DNA of 64,000 bases from DATJGF01 sp035495315 (GCA_035495315.1 DATJGF010000162.1:1-64000), one strand, 5' to 3'. Counted from the first letter of the stretch, positions 26,514 to 35,958 are shown. A program made the numbers and translations. Notes: generated by a model from the sequence alone, not told the origin.

Positions 26514-27168
26514 AACTGCGACCGGCCTGGTATTACGGACGCACCCGCTGACGGAAACGAGTCTGATTGTTCAGTGGCTGACCAGAAACCACGGTCGGCT
26601 GGCCACTGTCGCCAAGGCAGCCCGCCGACCACAATCGCCCTTTCACGGGAAGCTGGACCTGTTTTACCTGGCGGATTTTAGTTTCTCGCGCAGCCGCCAT
26701 TCTGCACTGCACACGTTGCGCGAGGTCACGCTGCGCGACCCACACAAACCGCTTCGCCTAAACCTCTCTTACCTCGAGCAAGTCTCGTACTGCGCGACGC
26801 TCATCGAGCAAGTCACCGAGACTGACACACCGCTTGAAGGAATATTCGAATTATTAAATGGATTACTGAATCATCTCCCGGCACAACCAACCCAGGCTCG
26901 CACGATATTTTCATTTGAACTCAAACTTCTGCATGAGCTCGGCCTCAGCCCCGATCCTTCCTCGGTTAGCTTGAAATCCGAAACCAAAACGCTGCTTAAG
27001 GCGTTGGAACAAAATACCTGGTCGGATTTGCCGCAACTAAACCCCAGCCGAGCTCAGGTCAGCGAACTCAACCGTTTTCTCCACGGATTTCTAATTTATC
27101 ACCTGGGCAAGATTCCTCCGGGCCGCCAGACAACCTTGGCCCAGAAGCCAGCGAGCAGGAGGCCATGA
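26506..27168 (+). CDS. recO: DNA repair protein RecO
   Basis: 220 residues. The N-terminal OB fold is visible (ETATGLVLRTHPLTETSLIVQWLTRN, GRLATVAKAARRP) with FHGKLDLFYLADFSFSRSR, and the helical C-terminal region has LNLSYLEQVSYCATLIEQV and FELKLLHELGL. RecO loads RecA on SSB-coated DNA together with RecR. The zinc-finger cysteines of many RecO proteins are absent (only one cysteine in the whole protein) and the protein is shorter than the 240-residue norm. It overlaps DUF502 and converges on the membrane protein gene with 11 bp between. Confidence 0.88.
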   Translation: MVETATGLVLRTHPLTETSLIVQWLTRNHGRLATVAKAARRPQSPFHGKLDLFYLADFSFSRSRHSALHTLREVTLRDPHKPLRLNLSYLEQVSYCATLIEQVTETDTPLEGIFELLNGLLNHLPAQPTQARTIFSFELKLLHELGLSPDPSSVSLKSETKTLLKALEQNTWSDLPQLNPSRAQVSELNRFLHGFLIYHLGKIPPGRQTTLAQKPASRRP

Positions 27169-27179
27169 CACAGGTTGAG

Positions 27180-28550
27180 TCAGACATACCGGAACACCGG
27201 CGGAAAGAGGATCACGACCATCGCCGCCCATGCGGCATAGACCGGTAGGTAATCAGTCTGCCATTTTTCAAGGGGGGTGAGCGATCCACGCCCTCTGAGA
27301 AAACGAAGGTAGAGCACGGCGGACCACGCCAGATTGACGAGAAGAATCACGTTTTCGCCCAACGCAGCAACCCGGTTCGGGCTGAAGCCAAAATCGGTGA
27401 TTCGCGCGGCGATGGCCCACAACGCGACCGCGTCGGCTAAAAGCGCACTCAGCACCAGAGCGACTTGTAGCACATCGAAGGCCCCGGGCCGCGACCGTGG
27501 ATCCCGGGCAGATGCAGAGTAGAGCAGCAGGGCGATAACGACCACCAGAAGCAGGTCGAACGCGATGAGGACGTTCCGCTCGATGTCGATGCCCCGTCCG
27601 GTCCACAGTACGGTCCCTAAAAATGTGATCAGCATGGCGGCGAAAAGGGGTGTGAAGAGGCGCGTCAACACGGGTGCCATGTTCTCAATCACACTCTGCT
27701 TGGCCTCTACGAGCCAGGAGCCGACCAGGACGGCGCCGACCGCTCCGCACGGCAGCAGCCACGACTGGAAGAAGTGCTCGACGTCGATCCCGATGGCCTT
27801 GAAGATCATTCCCATGAACGCCGTGAAGACACCGCCGCCGAGGGCGATCAGGACGTAGTAGATGAACAGTTCGCCTGAGAATCGAATGAAATCCATGCGC
27901 CCCTCGACTTGGCTCCAGCGGCCACCGGCGTACGCGATACCCACCACCAGCCAAAGCGCGATTGGTAAATGTAGCGCAGCGAGCACCTCCGTGCTGCCGC
28001 GCTGCGTAAAAGGATAGATGTTAGCGAATACGCCCGCCACGACGAATACCACCGCCAGCCATCGGAGAATGCTCATACCCAGTCGCCGTTTCCAAACGAA
28101 ATAGCCGGTCAGGAGAGGCAGTACGAAGAGACTGAGGTTTCGGGCGTAGAAGCCGGTGTCCTGCTCCAATTGGACCCCAAAAAGCGCCGGCACTTTGATG
28201 GCTACGGCCGCTGCCAACGCGAGGCCGAAAGCGACGATGGTATCGGTTCGGGCGCGCGCTCGTAAGTCTCCGGATTCCGAGGGCACAACAACGAGCTGTT
28301 TCCAGAGACGCTCCGAGTGCTCCCGCGCGAACTCCCGCGAGAGGGCGTCGAGATTGCCCATTCGTTTAACCGCCACCAGGAACGCTTCATCGGTCGCGAG
28401 CCCCGCGTTGGCCAGGATCCCGACCTGCTCGCGCAGATGATCCTCGAGTTCCGCGATATCCACCAAGTGGATCGCCTGCCGATGACGGAGGTAACTTCGC
28501 CACTGGTCGATCTGTTCCTCCAGCGATATCGTTTGACCTGGAGATTGCAT
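27180..28550 (-). CDS. Multi-pass membrane protein with permease-prefix-like N-terminus, PadR-linked
   Basis: 456 residues from the ATG at 28550; the longer frame upstream overlaps the PadR gene and was rejected. Residues 10-65 (QIDQWRSYLRHRQAIHLVDI and ELEDHLREQV) look like the soluble prefix helix bundle found in front of some permeases, with HLREQVGILANAGLATDEAF and AVKRMGNLDALSREFAREH. About ten hydrophobic segments follow from residue 100. A DUF4153-like relation is possible from the WTGRGIDIERNVLIAFDLLL block, but I am not certain. The gene starts 2 bp after the PadR stop, so the regulator very likely controls it. A role in stress response to membrane-active compounds is only inferred from PadR precedents. 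Confidence 0.75.
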   Translation of the reverse strand: MQSPGQTISLEEQIDQWRSYLRHRQAIHLVDIAELEDHLREQVGILANAGLATDEAFLVAVKRMGNLDALSREFAREHSERLWKQLVVVPSESGDLRARARTDTIVAFGLALAAAVAIKVPALFGVQLEQDTGFYARNLSLFVLPLLTGYFVWKRRLGMSILRWLAVVFVVAGVFANIYPFTQRGSTEVLAALHLPIALWLVVGIAYAGGRWSQVEGRMDFIRFSGELFIYYVLIALGGGVFTAFMGMIFKAIGIDVEHFFQSWLLPCGAVGAVLVGSWLVEAKQSVIENMAPVLTRLFTPLFAAMLITFLGTVLWTGRGIDIERNVLIAFDLLLVVVIALLLYSASARDPRSRPGAFDVLQVALVLSALLADAVALWAIAARITDFGFSPNRVAALGENVILLVNLAWSAVLYLRFLRGRGSLTPLEKWQTDYLPVYAAWAAMVVILFPPVFRYV

Positions 28551-28552
28551 CG

Positions 28553-28948
28553 TCACGATTCCTGTACCAGCGCCGCGGCTGACACCGCCTGGGTAGCCGG
28601 ATTCGCAATGCAGAGCGCGTGCCAGATGCCCTTCAGTGTCGAGTTCACTGTTAGCCACTGCTTGCGCTCCTCGGCAAGCCGAGCCCGGCCTTGCGACGTA
28701 ATCCGGTAGTACTTGCGACGGCGACCGCTCTCCGCGATTTCCCACCGGCCCTCGACATAGGCGAGCCGTTCGAGCCGATGCAGGACCGGGTAAAGCATCC
28801 CGTCGGTCCATTCCATTCGCCCACCGGACAACTCCCGAACTCGCTGGATGATCGCATAGCCATAGCTATCGTCTTCGGCCAGGATCGCCAGGACGATTGG
28901 CGTTGAGGAAGCGGCAACCAAATCTTTGTTGATTTCGAGGACTTTCAC
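28553..28948 (-). CDS. PadR family transcriptional regulator
   Basis: 131 residues from a GTG at 28948. The winged-helix block LVAASSTPIVLAILAEDDSY and YGYAIIQRVRELSGGRMEW, TDGMLYPVLHRLERLAYVEG, then GRRRKYYRITSQGRARL is the PadR N-terminal DNA-binding domain; the C-terminal dimerisation helix is short. PadR proteins usually repress their own operon and a linked efflux or membrane gene. The transcript carries the membrane protein directly downstream. A palindrome over the -10 box of its own promoter (28996-29010) is a good operator candidate. Confidence 0.92.
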   Translation of the reverse strand: MKVLEINKDLVAASSTPIVLAILAEDDSYGYAIIQRVRELSGGRMEWTDGMLYPVLHRLERLAYVEGRWEIAESGRRRKYYRITSQGRARLAEERKQWLTVNSTLKGIWHALCIANPATQAVSAAALVQES

Positions 28949-28995
28949 ACCTCGGGCGGAGCAAATGAAGTTGAACCGGCGAGTAACATAGCAGC

Positions 28996-29024
28996 ACTAT
29001 ACATTGTAGTATTAGGCATGTCAA
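28996..29024 (-). promoter_or_regulatory. Sigma-70 promoter with overlapping PadR operator candidate
   Basis: On the minus strand TTGACA (29019-29024), a 17-bp spacer and TATAGT (28996-29001) make a near-consensus promoter. An imperfect palindrome, ACTATACATTGTAGT on the plus strand (28996-29010), covers the -10 box and has the AT-rich ACAT/ATGT character of PadR sites. Predicted start of transcription is near 28989, about 40 bases before the PadR start codon. Confidence 0.75.
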
Positions 29025-29196
29025 GCGGATGAAGGGCAATCATCAAAGCTCAATGTCAAGCTTGTTTAAAGAAGAACCTCCGGGGGTTTTGCTTGCAAGG
29101 CGGGCACTCAGCAATATCGAATCCCGTTCGATATTCCCTTTTCCGTCGAGACCGAATTCTACTCTGCACTACGCTAAACAGGGACGCCGCTGCCGT

Positions 29197-30993
29197 TCAT
29201 AGAACCACCACTTCCGGCGTCGCAGGCTCCATCCACTTGCCGTGTTCCTTAATTAGATCGACCAGGCGGTCGACGGCTTCGGCTTCTGGAATATTGAATT
29301 TGATCGGTGTCTTGCCGACGTAAAGGTTGATCTTCCCGGGGGCTCCGCCGACGTATCCAAAATCAGCATCCGCCATCTCGCCGGGTCCATTAACGATGCA
29401 GCCCATGATGGCAATTTTGACCCCTTTAAGATGTTCGGTCCGGGTCTTGATTCTGGCGGTGACCGTTTGCAGATTAAAAAGGGTCCTACCGCAGGAAGGG
29501 CAGGCGACATAATCCGTCTTGAATGAGCGACAGCCGGCCGCCTGCAGGATATTATATGCCAGGCGCAAGGATTGTCCGGCGCCACGTTCGCCGCGCACCA
29601 GGATCGCATCGCCAATCCCATCTGCCAGCAGCGAACCAATGACCATCGCAGCGCGAAGCAGCGCGATTTTAGGTTCGAGGGCTTGCTGTTCAAATTGGAG
29701 ACAATCCTTCAGCAGGATGGGATTGTTGCGGCCCAACCGTTTTAATTTGGCCACCAGCAGACGGAACGCGGAAATGGGCGGCAACTTCACCCCGTCTTTT
29801 ACCGTTACCAATTGAGTATCGCAGGCGACCGTGAAATCGAGGGTCGGATCGATTTCCTGGATGTTGAGATCCTCGCAAATCGCCTCGGGTCTCACATCGG
29901 CTTTCGGACTGATTTTGGGCGCAACCCGATCCCACGTCGCGCGAGTGACGACGACGCGGACGGTCTGGCCTCCCCCACATTTGACGTCGTTCGCCAACTC
30001 GATCTCCGGCGTCACGCGCCGTGTAAAATTGAACGGGTCGAAGGGAAACGAGCCGGGTGCAGACAACGCGGGCTTTGAATCCGGCGGAACCGTCATCGAG
30101 GGAATCTGCGCCAGTAAGTCGCGGCAGACCTCAATCTCGCGCGGAGAATCCTCCGTGAGCGAAACACGGATCGTATCTCCGAGCCCGTCGCACAACAGCG
30201 ACCCGATGCCGATGGCGCTTTTGATCCGGCCATCCTCGCCTTCGCCGGCTTCGGTAACGCCCAAGTGAATGGGATAATTCCAGTCCGGTCCTTCCTGCTC
30301 GAGCCGGGTGACCAGCAACCGATAGCATTCGATCATGATCTTCGGATTGCTGGCCTTCATCGAGAACTTGAAATTATGGAAGTCGTGTTTTCGGGCAATT
30401 CGGGCAAACTCAAGCGCGCTCTCGACCATTCCCAAAGGCGAATCGCCAAATCGATTCATGATGCGGTCTGAGAGCGAGCCATGGTTGGTCCCAATTCGCA
30501 TCGCGCGTTTCAACTCTTTGCAGAGCTTCACCAAGGGCGTGAACTTCTCCTCGATCCGCGCCAGTTCAGCGGCGTACTGAGCGTCCGTGTATTCTTTGAC
30601 GACAAACTTCTTCGAATCGGCGTAATTACCCGGGTTGATGCGAACAACTTCAACCCAGCGTGCCGCCTCCAGGGCGGCTTCGGGCTTAAAATGGATGTCG
30701 GCCACAATCGGGACCAGGCATCCGCGGCCGCGCAGTTCGGCGATGATATGTTGCAGGTTGGCGGCGTCTTTTACGGTGGGCGCGGTAATCCGCACAAGTT
30801 GGCAACCGACGGCGACAAGTTCGAGGGTTTGCTTCACGCACTCGGCCGTGTCCATCGTATCGCAGGTGATCATCGATTGCGCGACAATCGGGTGGTCGCC
30901 GCCAATGATCACGCCTCCGTGCGCCGGATCGCCAATGACAACTTCGCGGGTCCGGCGACGTTTATAAACGAAGGGAGACTCGCAATAATCCAT
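29197..30993 (-). CDS. ispG: 4-Hydroxy-3-methylbut-2-enyl diphosphate synthase, long form (IspG/GcpE)
   Basis: 598 residues, against about 370 for E. coli IspG. The TIM-barrel half (HPIVAQSMITCDTMDTAECV, LVRITAPTVKDAANL, VADIHFKPEAALEAA, GTNHGSLSDRIMNRFGDSP) is followed by an inserted domain at about 290-460, then the iron-sulfur half with CPSCGRTLFNLQ and MGCIVNGPGEMADADFGYVG. This three-domain layout is known from plants, Chlamydia, Bacteroidetes and Verrucomicrobia. It converts methylerythritol cyclodiphosphate to HMBPP in the MEP pathway with a 4Fe-4S cluster. It is the last gene of the uppS-cdsA-dxr-rseP-ispG run and starts 2 bp after rseP ends. Confidence 0.96.
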   Translation of the reverse strand: MDYCESPFVYKRRRTREVVIGDPAHGGVIIGGDHPIVAQSMITCDTMDTAECVKQTLELVAVGCQLVRITAPTVKDAANLQHIIAELRGRGCLVPIVADIHFKPEAALEAARWVEVVRINPGNYADSKKFVVKEYTDAQYAAELARIEEKFTPLVKLCKELKRAMRIGTNHGSLSDRIMNRFGDSPLGMVESALEFARIARKHDFHNFKFSMKASNPKIMIECYRLLVTRLEQEGPDWNYPIHLGVTEAGEGEDGRIKSAIGIGSLLCDGLGDTIRVSLTEDSPREIEVCRDLLAQIPSMTVPPDSKPALSAPGSFPFDPFNFTRRVTPEIELANDVKCGGGQTVRVVVTRATWDRVAPKISPKADVRPEAICEDLNIQEIDPTLDFTVACDTQLVTVKDGVKLPPISAFRLLVAKLKRLGRNNPILLKDCLQFEQQALEPKIALLRAAMVIGSLLADGIGDAILVRGERGAGQSLRLAYNILQAAGCRSFKTDYVACPSCGRTLFNLQTVTARIKTRTEHLKGVKIAIMGCIVNGPGEMADADFGYVGGAPGKINLYVGKTPIKFNIPEAEAVDRLVDLIKEHGKWMEPATPEVVVL

Positions 30994-30995
30994 AT

Positions 30996-32414
30996 CTATT
31001 TCTTGGGAGCGAAGACGATCGGCTCCTGGTGATTCTTACGCGCACTGCGGACCCAATCTCCCGTATCAAAGAAGGCAATGAACAGCATGAAGCCGATCAA
31101 AATAACCGCGCAAGCCGTCTGCAGGTACTGGAGGACCGCAGCGCTGACGGGACGCCGGCGGACGGCCTCGAACAGAGCCAGCGCGACATGTCCGCCGTCG
31201 AGGACCGGGAAGGGAAGTAAATTCAGCAGCGCCAGGTTCACGTTGATGACCACGCTGAACCACAAGACCAGCCGCCAGCCGTTTTCGCTTTCGAACAAAT
31301 TTGTGTAGAGCCGAATGATCATCACCGCTCCGCCCAATTGTTGGACCCCAACATCGCTCTTATGCGAAAACACGGTGCCGAGCGTCGCGAATATCTGCCC
31401 GGCGCTCTCCCGGAGCTGGCCGATGGGACTGGGATGCGAAAGGCTGATATTGGTGTTGCCTTGCCAGGCGATGATACCGAAAGAGGGGCCGCTTTCCGCG
31501 GGTCTTAGCGGCTTTTCTGCGAGCAGAACTTTGTCGAACTCTTCCGAGCCACGGTGGATGGTCATGGTAATGGGCCGGACAGGCCCGTTGGTCATCTCCT
31601 CCTGCACGTGGAAAATGGGCCAATAGCTGTAGATCTTCTCGCCATTCAGGGCAACCACTTCATCGCCCGGGCGCAAACCGGCAATCGCCGCCGGACTATT
31701 GGTTGCGACTTCATCAATGATCGCCTTGTGGGCTGGAGAGATTAGAACTTGGCGCAATGCCTTGCGTTCGTACCAATGCGTCGGCCGCCGATAAGGGGTG
31801 GCGAAACCCGAGTACTCTTTACCGTCACGCAGATATTTAATGGCGATGTTCGTGCCCTGGCTGGTGATGATCCGCCAGGTAATACTGTCCTGTGAGGGTG
31901 GAGCAAAATGATGAACCTGATGTCCATCAATCTCGACAATCTCGTCGCCCGGTCGCAAACCGGCTTTCCAGGCGGGCCCACCGGGTTCAACCCAGCCGAC
32001 AGTAGTGGAATTATCGTCCTCACTGATGGGCCGACCGACGGCGAAAACAATGAGGGCAAAAAAGGCGGCTAAGAGAAAGCTGAAGAGAGGCCCGGCGACA
32101 GCCACGATAATTTTGTCGAGGGCCGATATCGGGGGCAGGTTCTGGCCAGAGCTTTCACCTTTACCCTCAATGACTTCCATGGTAGCCATTTGGGGAAGAG
32201 AGACATATCCGCCCGCGGGGATCGTGCCTAAGGCGTATTCGACGCCATTGATTTTGGCCTTCCAAATCGGCTTGCCGAACCAAATCGCAAACCGATCCAC
32301 TTTCAGGCCTCGCCATCGTGCTGCCAGGAAATGGCCGAGTTCATGCACGAAGATCAGCAGGTTGAACAAAAGCAACACTTCCAGAAAAATTAAAATAAAT
32401 TTCAATATGGACAT
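30996..32414 (-). CDS. rseP: Site-2 intramembrane metalloprotease RseP
   Basis: 472 residues. Helix 1 carries the zinc site FVHELGHFLAARW (H24, E25, H28); GTIPAGGYVSLPQM follows. Two PDZ domains lie in the middle (VGWVEPGGPAWKAGLRPGDE and NSPAAIAGLRPGDEVVALNG), and the C-terminal helices carry NLLPFPVLDGGH with the third zinc ligand. RseP cleaves transmembrane anti-sigma factors and leftover signal peptides within the membrane. Two ECF sigma modules with single-helix anti-sigma-like proteins lie 14-18 kb away and could be among its clients (inference). It sits in the uppS cluster between dxr and ispG. Confidence 0.95.
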   Translation of the reverse strand: MSILKFILIFLEVLLLFNLLIFVHELGHFLAARWRGLKVDRFAIWFGKPIWKAKINGVEYALGTIPAGGYVSLPQMATMEVIEGKGESSGQNLPPISALDKIIVAVAGPLFSFLLAAFFALIVFAVGRPISEDDNSTTVGWVEPGGPAWKAGLRPGDEIVEIDGHQVHHFAPPSQDSITWRIITSQGTNIAIKYLRDGKEYSGFATPYRRPTHWYERKALRQVLISPAHKAIIDEVATNSPAAIAGLRPGDEVVALNGEKIYSYWPIFHVQEEMTNGPVRPITMTIHRGSEEFDKVLLAEKPLRPAESGPSFGIIAWQGNTNISLSHPSPIGQLRESAGQIFATLGTVFSHKSDVGVQQLGGAVMIIRLYTNLFESENGWRLVLWFSVVINVNLALLNLLPFPVLDGGHVALALFEAVRRRPVSAAVLQYLQTACAVILIGFMLFIAFFDTGDWVRSARKNHQEPIVFAPKK

Positions 32415-32657
32415 ACACTTAGCGCAATACCTAACACCAGGACGCGCAGGAATATAGCAGTCCGGAGGCCAAAGTCCAAAGCTCTAAACTGGAAATGCAG
32501 ACTGACCTGGAGCGAAAGTCAAATCAAAACGTAATTACAGTTCTCGGCGCACAACCACGGTCTTGAACTCAGAACGCGCGTGCAGCACGGCAAAAATAAT
32601 CCGGACTATGAATTGAACGCTGTGCAAGTTTAAAACACTCCGGTATGGCACGCTTAT

Positions 32658-33794
32658 TCAAGCAGCGGCGTGTTTCCTGGCCCAGGCATCGGCTTCAAGG
32701 ATTTGGCCAAGGTTGGGATGCGGCGCGACCTGATGCGCGTTCATAGTGGCGCAGACCCTTTCAGAAATCTGTGGAAAATTGATGCGCCCATTGATGAACC
32801 CCTCAACAGCAACCTCGTTGGCAGCGTTGAGCACTGCTGGCATCGTGCCGCCCGACTCTGCTGCCTTGCGAGCAAGATTTAGTGAAGGGAACCGCTCCGG
32901 GTCGGGTTCTTCGAAGGTCAAGTTGCCGAGCCGGGCCAGATTAGTCTGCACGCGCTCGCTCGAGGCACGTTCCGGATAAGTGAGCGCGTACTGGATGGGT
33001 AAGCACATGTCCGGCGTTGAGAGTTGGGCCAACATCGATCCGTCGACAAATTCCACAAGCGAATGCACCACGCTTTGAGGATGGACCACAACTGACACGC
33101 GTCCGATCTCGATATCAAACAGCCACCGCGCCTCAATCATTTCGAGGCCTTTGTTGAACAGGGTCGCCGAATCGATAGTAATCTTTCGTCCCATCACCCA
33201 CGATGGATGTTTCAACGCCCGTTCCACGGTGATAGTCGAGAATTCTTCTTTCGGTGTGGTGCGAAACGGCCCGCCGGAAGCCGTCAACCACAGGCGCCGC
33301 ACAGAACCGGGAGGCTTGCCATCCAGGCATTGAAAAATAGCCGAGTGCTCACTGTCGACAGCCAGGACACGCACCCCGTTTTGGCGAGCTTCTTTCATGA
33401 CAATCTCGCCCGCCATAACCAGGATCTCCTTGGAGGCGACCGCGATGTCCTTCCCAGCGCGGATCGCTGCCAGGGCTGGCTGTAATCCAGCCGTTCCAAC
33501 AATCGCAATCAGCACGATGTCCGCGCTGGGCAGCGTCGCCAGTTTCACCAGTCCCTGGGTTCCGGAATATACTTTAGTCGAAGTCCCAAGCAGATTGGAC
33601 AGTTCGTTGGCTTTGGCGGGGTCGCTGATCGATACCGCCTCGGGAGCATGTCGGCGAGTTTGTTCGAGCAGCAGCTCCAGGTTGTTGCCAGCCGCCAGGC
33701 CCACCAACCGGATACGGTCAGGCAAGTCTGCGGCGACTTTAACCGTGCTCGTGCCGATCGAGCCAGTGCTTCCGAGCAAAACGACTTTCTTCAT
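32658..33794 (-). CDS. dxr: 1-Deoxy-D-xylulose 5-phosphate reductoisomerase
   Basis: 378 residues, normal length. NADPH site VLLGSTGSIGTSTVKV at the N-terminus, the catalytic-domain block AVDSEHSAIFQCLDG, LTASGGPFRTT with the flexible loop, HPSWVMGRKITIDSATLFNKG and MIEARWLFDI, and the C-terminal ANEVAVEGFINGRINF. It makes methylerythritol phosphate from DXP, the committed MEP step. With IspG in the same operon, two MEP enzymes are linked here. A 243-bp gap separates it from rseP; nothing gene-like was seen there. Confidence 0.97.
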   Translation of the reverse strand: MKKVVLLGSTGSIGTSTVKVAADLPDRIRLVGLAAGNNLELLLEQTRRHAPEAVSISDPAKANELSNLLGTSTKVYSGTQGLVKLATLPSADIVLIAIVGTAGLQPALAAIRAGKDIAVASKEILVMAGEIVMKEARQNGVRVLAVDSEHSAIFQCLDGKPPGSVRRLWLTASGGPFRTTPKEEFSTITVERALKHPSWVMGRKITIDSATLFNKGLEMIEARWLFDIEIGRVSVVVHPQSVVHSLVEFVDGSMLAQLSTPDMCLPIQYALTYPERASSERVQTNLARLGNLTFEEPDPERFPSLNLARKAAESGGTMPAVLNAANEVAVEGFINGRINFPQISERVCATMNAHQVAPHPNLGQILEADAWARKHAAA

Positions 33795-34027
33795 GTACGA
33801 TTTACGAGTGTTCCGTATTTTCGATTTATCCTACTTGTGGATTTGCAGTGACGATTCACGAGGTGCGTTCCTCATTGATGACTGGGTCTCATTTTTTCTT
33901 TCGTCATATTGACATGCTTCAGGATTATTTTTCTGAATTCACGAATATGCTAAACTGCACCTGTCTGTCCTCGTAGTACAAATTCGTATCCATAGCTAGC
34001 GCGCTTCCCACGCTCGTAAATCGTAAA

Positions 34028-34939
34028 TTATCTGGTGAGCACATGCCTCAAGTACAGATACATAATGGGTGCATTAAACAACAGGCTATCCAGCAAATCG
34101 AGTATGCCTCCAATGCCCGGGAAGAATCTTCCGGAATCCTTCACCTCGGCTTCGCGCTTAAAAATAGATTCAATCAAATCGCCTACCACGGCCCCGATGC
34201 TGAGCACCACCCCAAGCACAATCGCGTGGAACCAATTCATGCCAAGCATGCTCGAGCCCAGGAAATGGACGAAGATCAAGCTGGCCAGCACCGAGCCAAG
34301 GATCGCTCCACCAAAACCTTCCCAGGTCTTGCCCGGGCTGATGCGAGGAATCATCTTGTGTTTTCCAATGAGTGAGCCAACGACATACGCGCCCGTGTCG
34401 CTGAACTTGGTGATTAAAAGAAAATACAGCAGGTAATAATGGCCTTCGACGCCAGGAAAAAAATTGATCTTTTGAATAAAATTCAACAGCCACGGCACGT
34501 ACATTAACCCGAACAAAGTAGTCGAAATCGCCAGGATCCCAGCGGTGTTGCTCCGGGAAAAGAATTGCCTCAAACAGAGTCCAAGCACGAATAAAATAAG
34601 GAAGCTGGTCTCAAAATCGTTCACTCGTGCCGGGGAGCCGGAAGTTCCGATGACACCGGTCAGGTTCAAAAACGTGCCGATCATCAACAGAATGCCTCCC
34701 ACCAGTCCCCACCACTTGAAGCAGACCATATCCCTCTTTTCAACGAGGCCGTAAAATTCCGCCAGGCCCGTGATCGCCAGGAAGACCATTATGAAAAGGA
34801 AGACATAATCCGAGACCGCGCGATTGCGTGAGAACAACGCGACCAGGACGATTGTCCACAGCACGACAAAACTCAGCAAACGCCGCAGGAAGGTTTTTAG
34901 CTTGGAAGGTGAAGCAGTTGCTGGTGATGTCTTTGCCAT
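34028..34939 (-). CDS. cdsA: Phosphatidate cytidylyltransferase
   Basis: 303 residues with about eight membrane helices. The CTP-transferase signature near the C-terminus reads SIFKREAEVKDSGRFFPGIGG followed by ILDLLDSLLFNAP, with isoleucine in place of the usual histidine of PGHGG; this variant is seen in other CdsA proteins. ITKFSDTGAYVVGSLIGKHK and ISPGKTWEGFGGAILGS are typical. It makes CDP-diacylglycerol from phosphatidic acid and CTP at the inner membrane. It lies 27 bp after uppS; a 233-bp gap separates it from dxr. Confidence 0.93.
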   Translation of the reverse strand: MAKTSPATASPSKLKTFLRRLLSFVVLWTIVLVALFSRNRAVSDYVFLFIMVFLAITGLAEFYGLVEKRDMVCFKWWGLVGGILLMIGTFLNLTGVIGTSGSPARVNDFETSFLILFVLGLCLRQFFSRSNTAGILAISTTLFGLMYVPWLLNFIQKINFFPGVEGHYYLLYFLLITKFSDTGAYVVGSLIGKHKMIPRISPGKTWEGFGGAILGSVLASLIFVHFLGSSMLGMNWFHAIVLGVVLSIGAVVGDLIESIFKREAEVKDSGRFFPGIGGILDLLDSLLFNAPIMYLYLRHVLTR

Positions 34940-34966
34940 GTAGGAAAAACTCCTTGCGCCTTTACC

Positions 34967-35704
34967 TCAGAGCCCTCCAAACCGGCGGTGGCGCCGATTA
35001 TACTCTTCCAGCGCGGCATACAGTTGGGGTTTGCGGAAATCAGGCCATAAGGTGTTCGTCACGACAAGCTCAGTATATGAGATCTGCCAAAGGAGAAAAT
35101 TGCTGACCCGCATTTCGCCGCTCGTGCGAATCAAGAGGTCGGGATCGGGGAGATTGCGTGTATAGAGATGCTGCGCGAAGAGTTGCTCGGTTATATCTGG
35201 CGGGTCCAACTCGCCGGCCTTTACCTTCTGCGCCAGGCTCCGCACCGCTTCGACAATCTCGGTGCGTCCGCCGTAACTTAGAGCCATCACCAGGGTCAAC
35301 CCATTATTCTTGGACAAGGTCGCGATCGATTTCTTGAGGTGCTCTTGCACCGCGTCGGGCAGGCGATAGACCTGGCCAATAATTTCGAGGCGGACGTTGT
35401 TTTTATTGAGCTCGGAGGTTTCCGTCTTGAGATAATGGACCAAGTACTTCATCAACGCATCAACCTCATCTTTGGGCCGATTCCAGTTTTCGACCGAAAA
35501 GGCGTACAGTGTCAGGTACTTGATTCCCAGTTCACCGGCGGTGCGGATGATAACCCGGGCGGATTCAGCACCTGCGCGGTGGCCCTCGATCCGCGGCAAA
35601 TGTCGCTGGCGCGCCCAGCGGCCGTTTCCATCCATAATGATGGCGACATGCCGCGGCAGCGAGGCCATTGCTTCTGGACTGAGATGGACGTTTTGACTGC
35701 TCAT
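34967..35704 (-). CDS. uppS: Undecaprenyl diphosphate synthase
   Basis: 245 residues from the ATG at 35704 (MSSQNVHLSPEAMASL); an upstream in-frame start is less likely. The Mg-binding aspartate is in VAIIMDGNGRWARQRHLPRI (D25), followed by GHRAGAESARVII, LTLYAFSVENWNRP, LSYGGRTEI and the end TSGEMRVSNFLLWQISYTEL. It is a cis-prenyl transferase that makes the C55 lipid carrier for peptidoglycan. It is the first gene of the envelope/isoprenoid cluster and is divergent from fur across a repeat-bearing 287-bp region. Confidence 0.96.
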   Translation of the reverse strand: MSSQNVHLSPEAMASLPRHVAIIMDGNGRWARQRHLPRIEGHRAGAESARVIIRTAGELGIKYLTLYAFSVENWNRPKDEVDALMKYLVHYLKTETSELNKNNVRLEIIGQVYRLPDAVQEHLKKSIATLSKNNGLTLVMALSYGGRTEIVEAVRSLAQKVKAGELDPPDITEQLFAQHLYTRNLPDPDLLIRTSGEMRVSNFLLWQISYTELVVTNTLWPDFRKPQLYAALEEYNRRHRRFGGL

Positions 35705-35807
35705 GGTCAGGTGCTGGAGTGTACCGGTCGAACGTGGCGAGGAAAGGGCAAAACCCAAGTGTAATTTGGATCCAGTCAATGTTAGGGCGATCCGCAAGAC
35801 TGTTGGG

Positions 35808-35942
35808 CTAAATCCGCAACTCTCAGGACTCGGAAGGTCGAGCTCCGCGAGGCCCCCAAAAATCCCTCTAAAAACAATAGGAGATATCTGGGCCTCGCGG
35901 AGCTACGCGGAGCTCGGCCTTCCGATAAACGTTTAGGCAACG
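35808..35942. repeat. Dispersed repeat family A, intact copy
   Basis: The left arm TCGGAAGGTCGAGCTCCGCG (from 35830) and the right arm (35890-35924, with GGAGCTCGGCCTTCCGA) form a long inverted repeat. It starts with the 15-base leader CTAAATCCGCAACTC and continues past the right arm with a TAAACGTTTAGGCAAC segment that also follows the copy at 58913. It lies in the divergent uppS-fur region. Confidence 0.8.
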
Positions 35943-35958
35943 GTAGAGGCGGGGCGCG

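Noticed and set aside
28551..28811. N-terminal extension of the PadR-linked membrane protein
   Set aside because: It lies fully inside the PadR gene in another frame.
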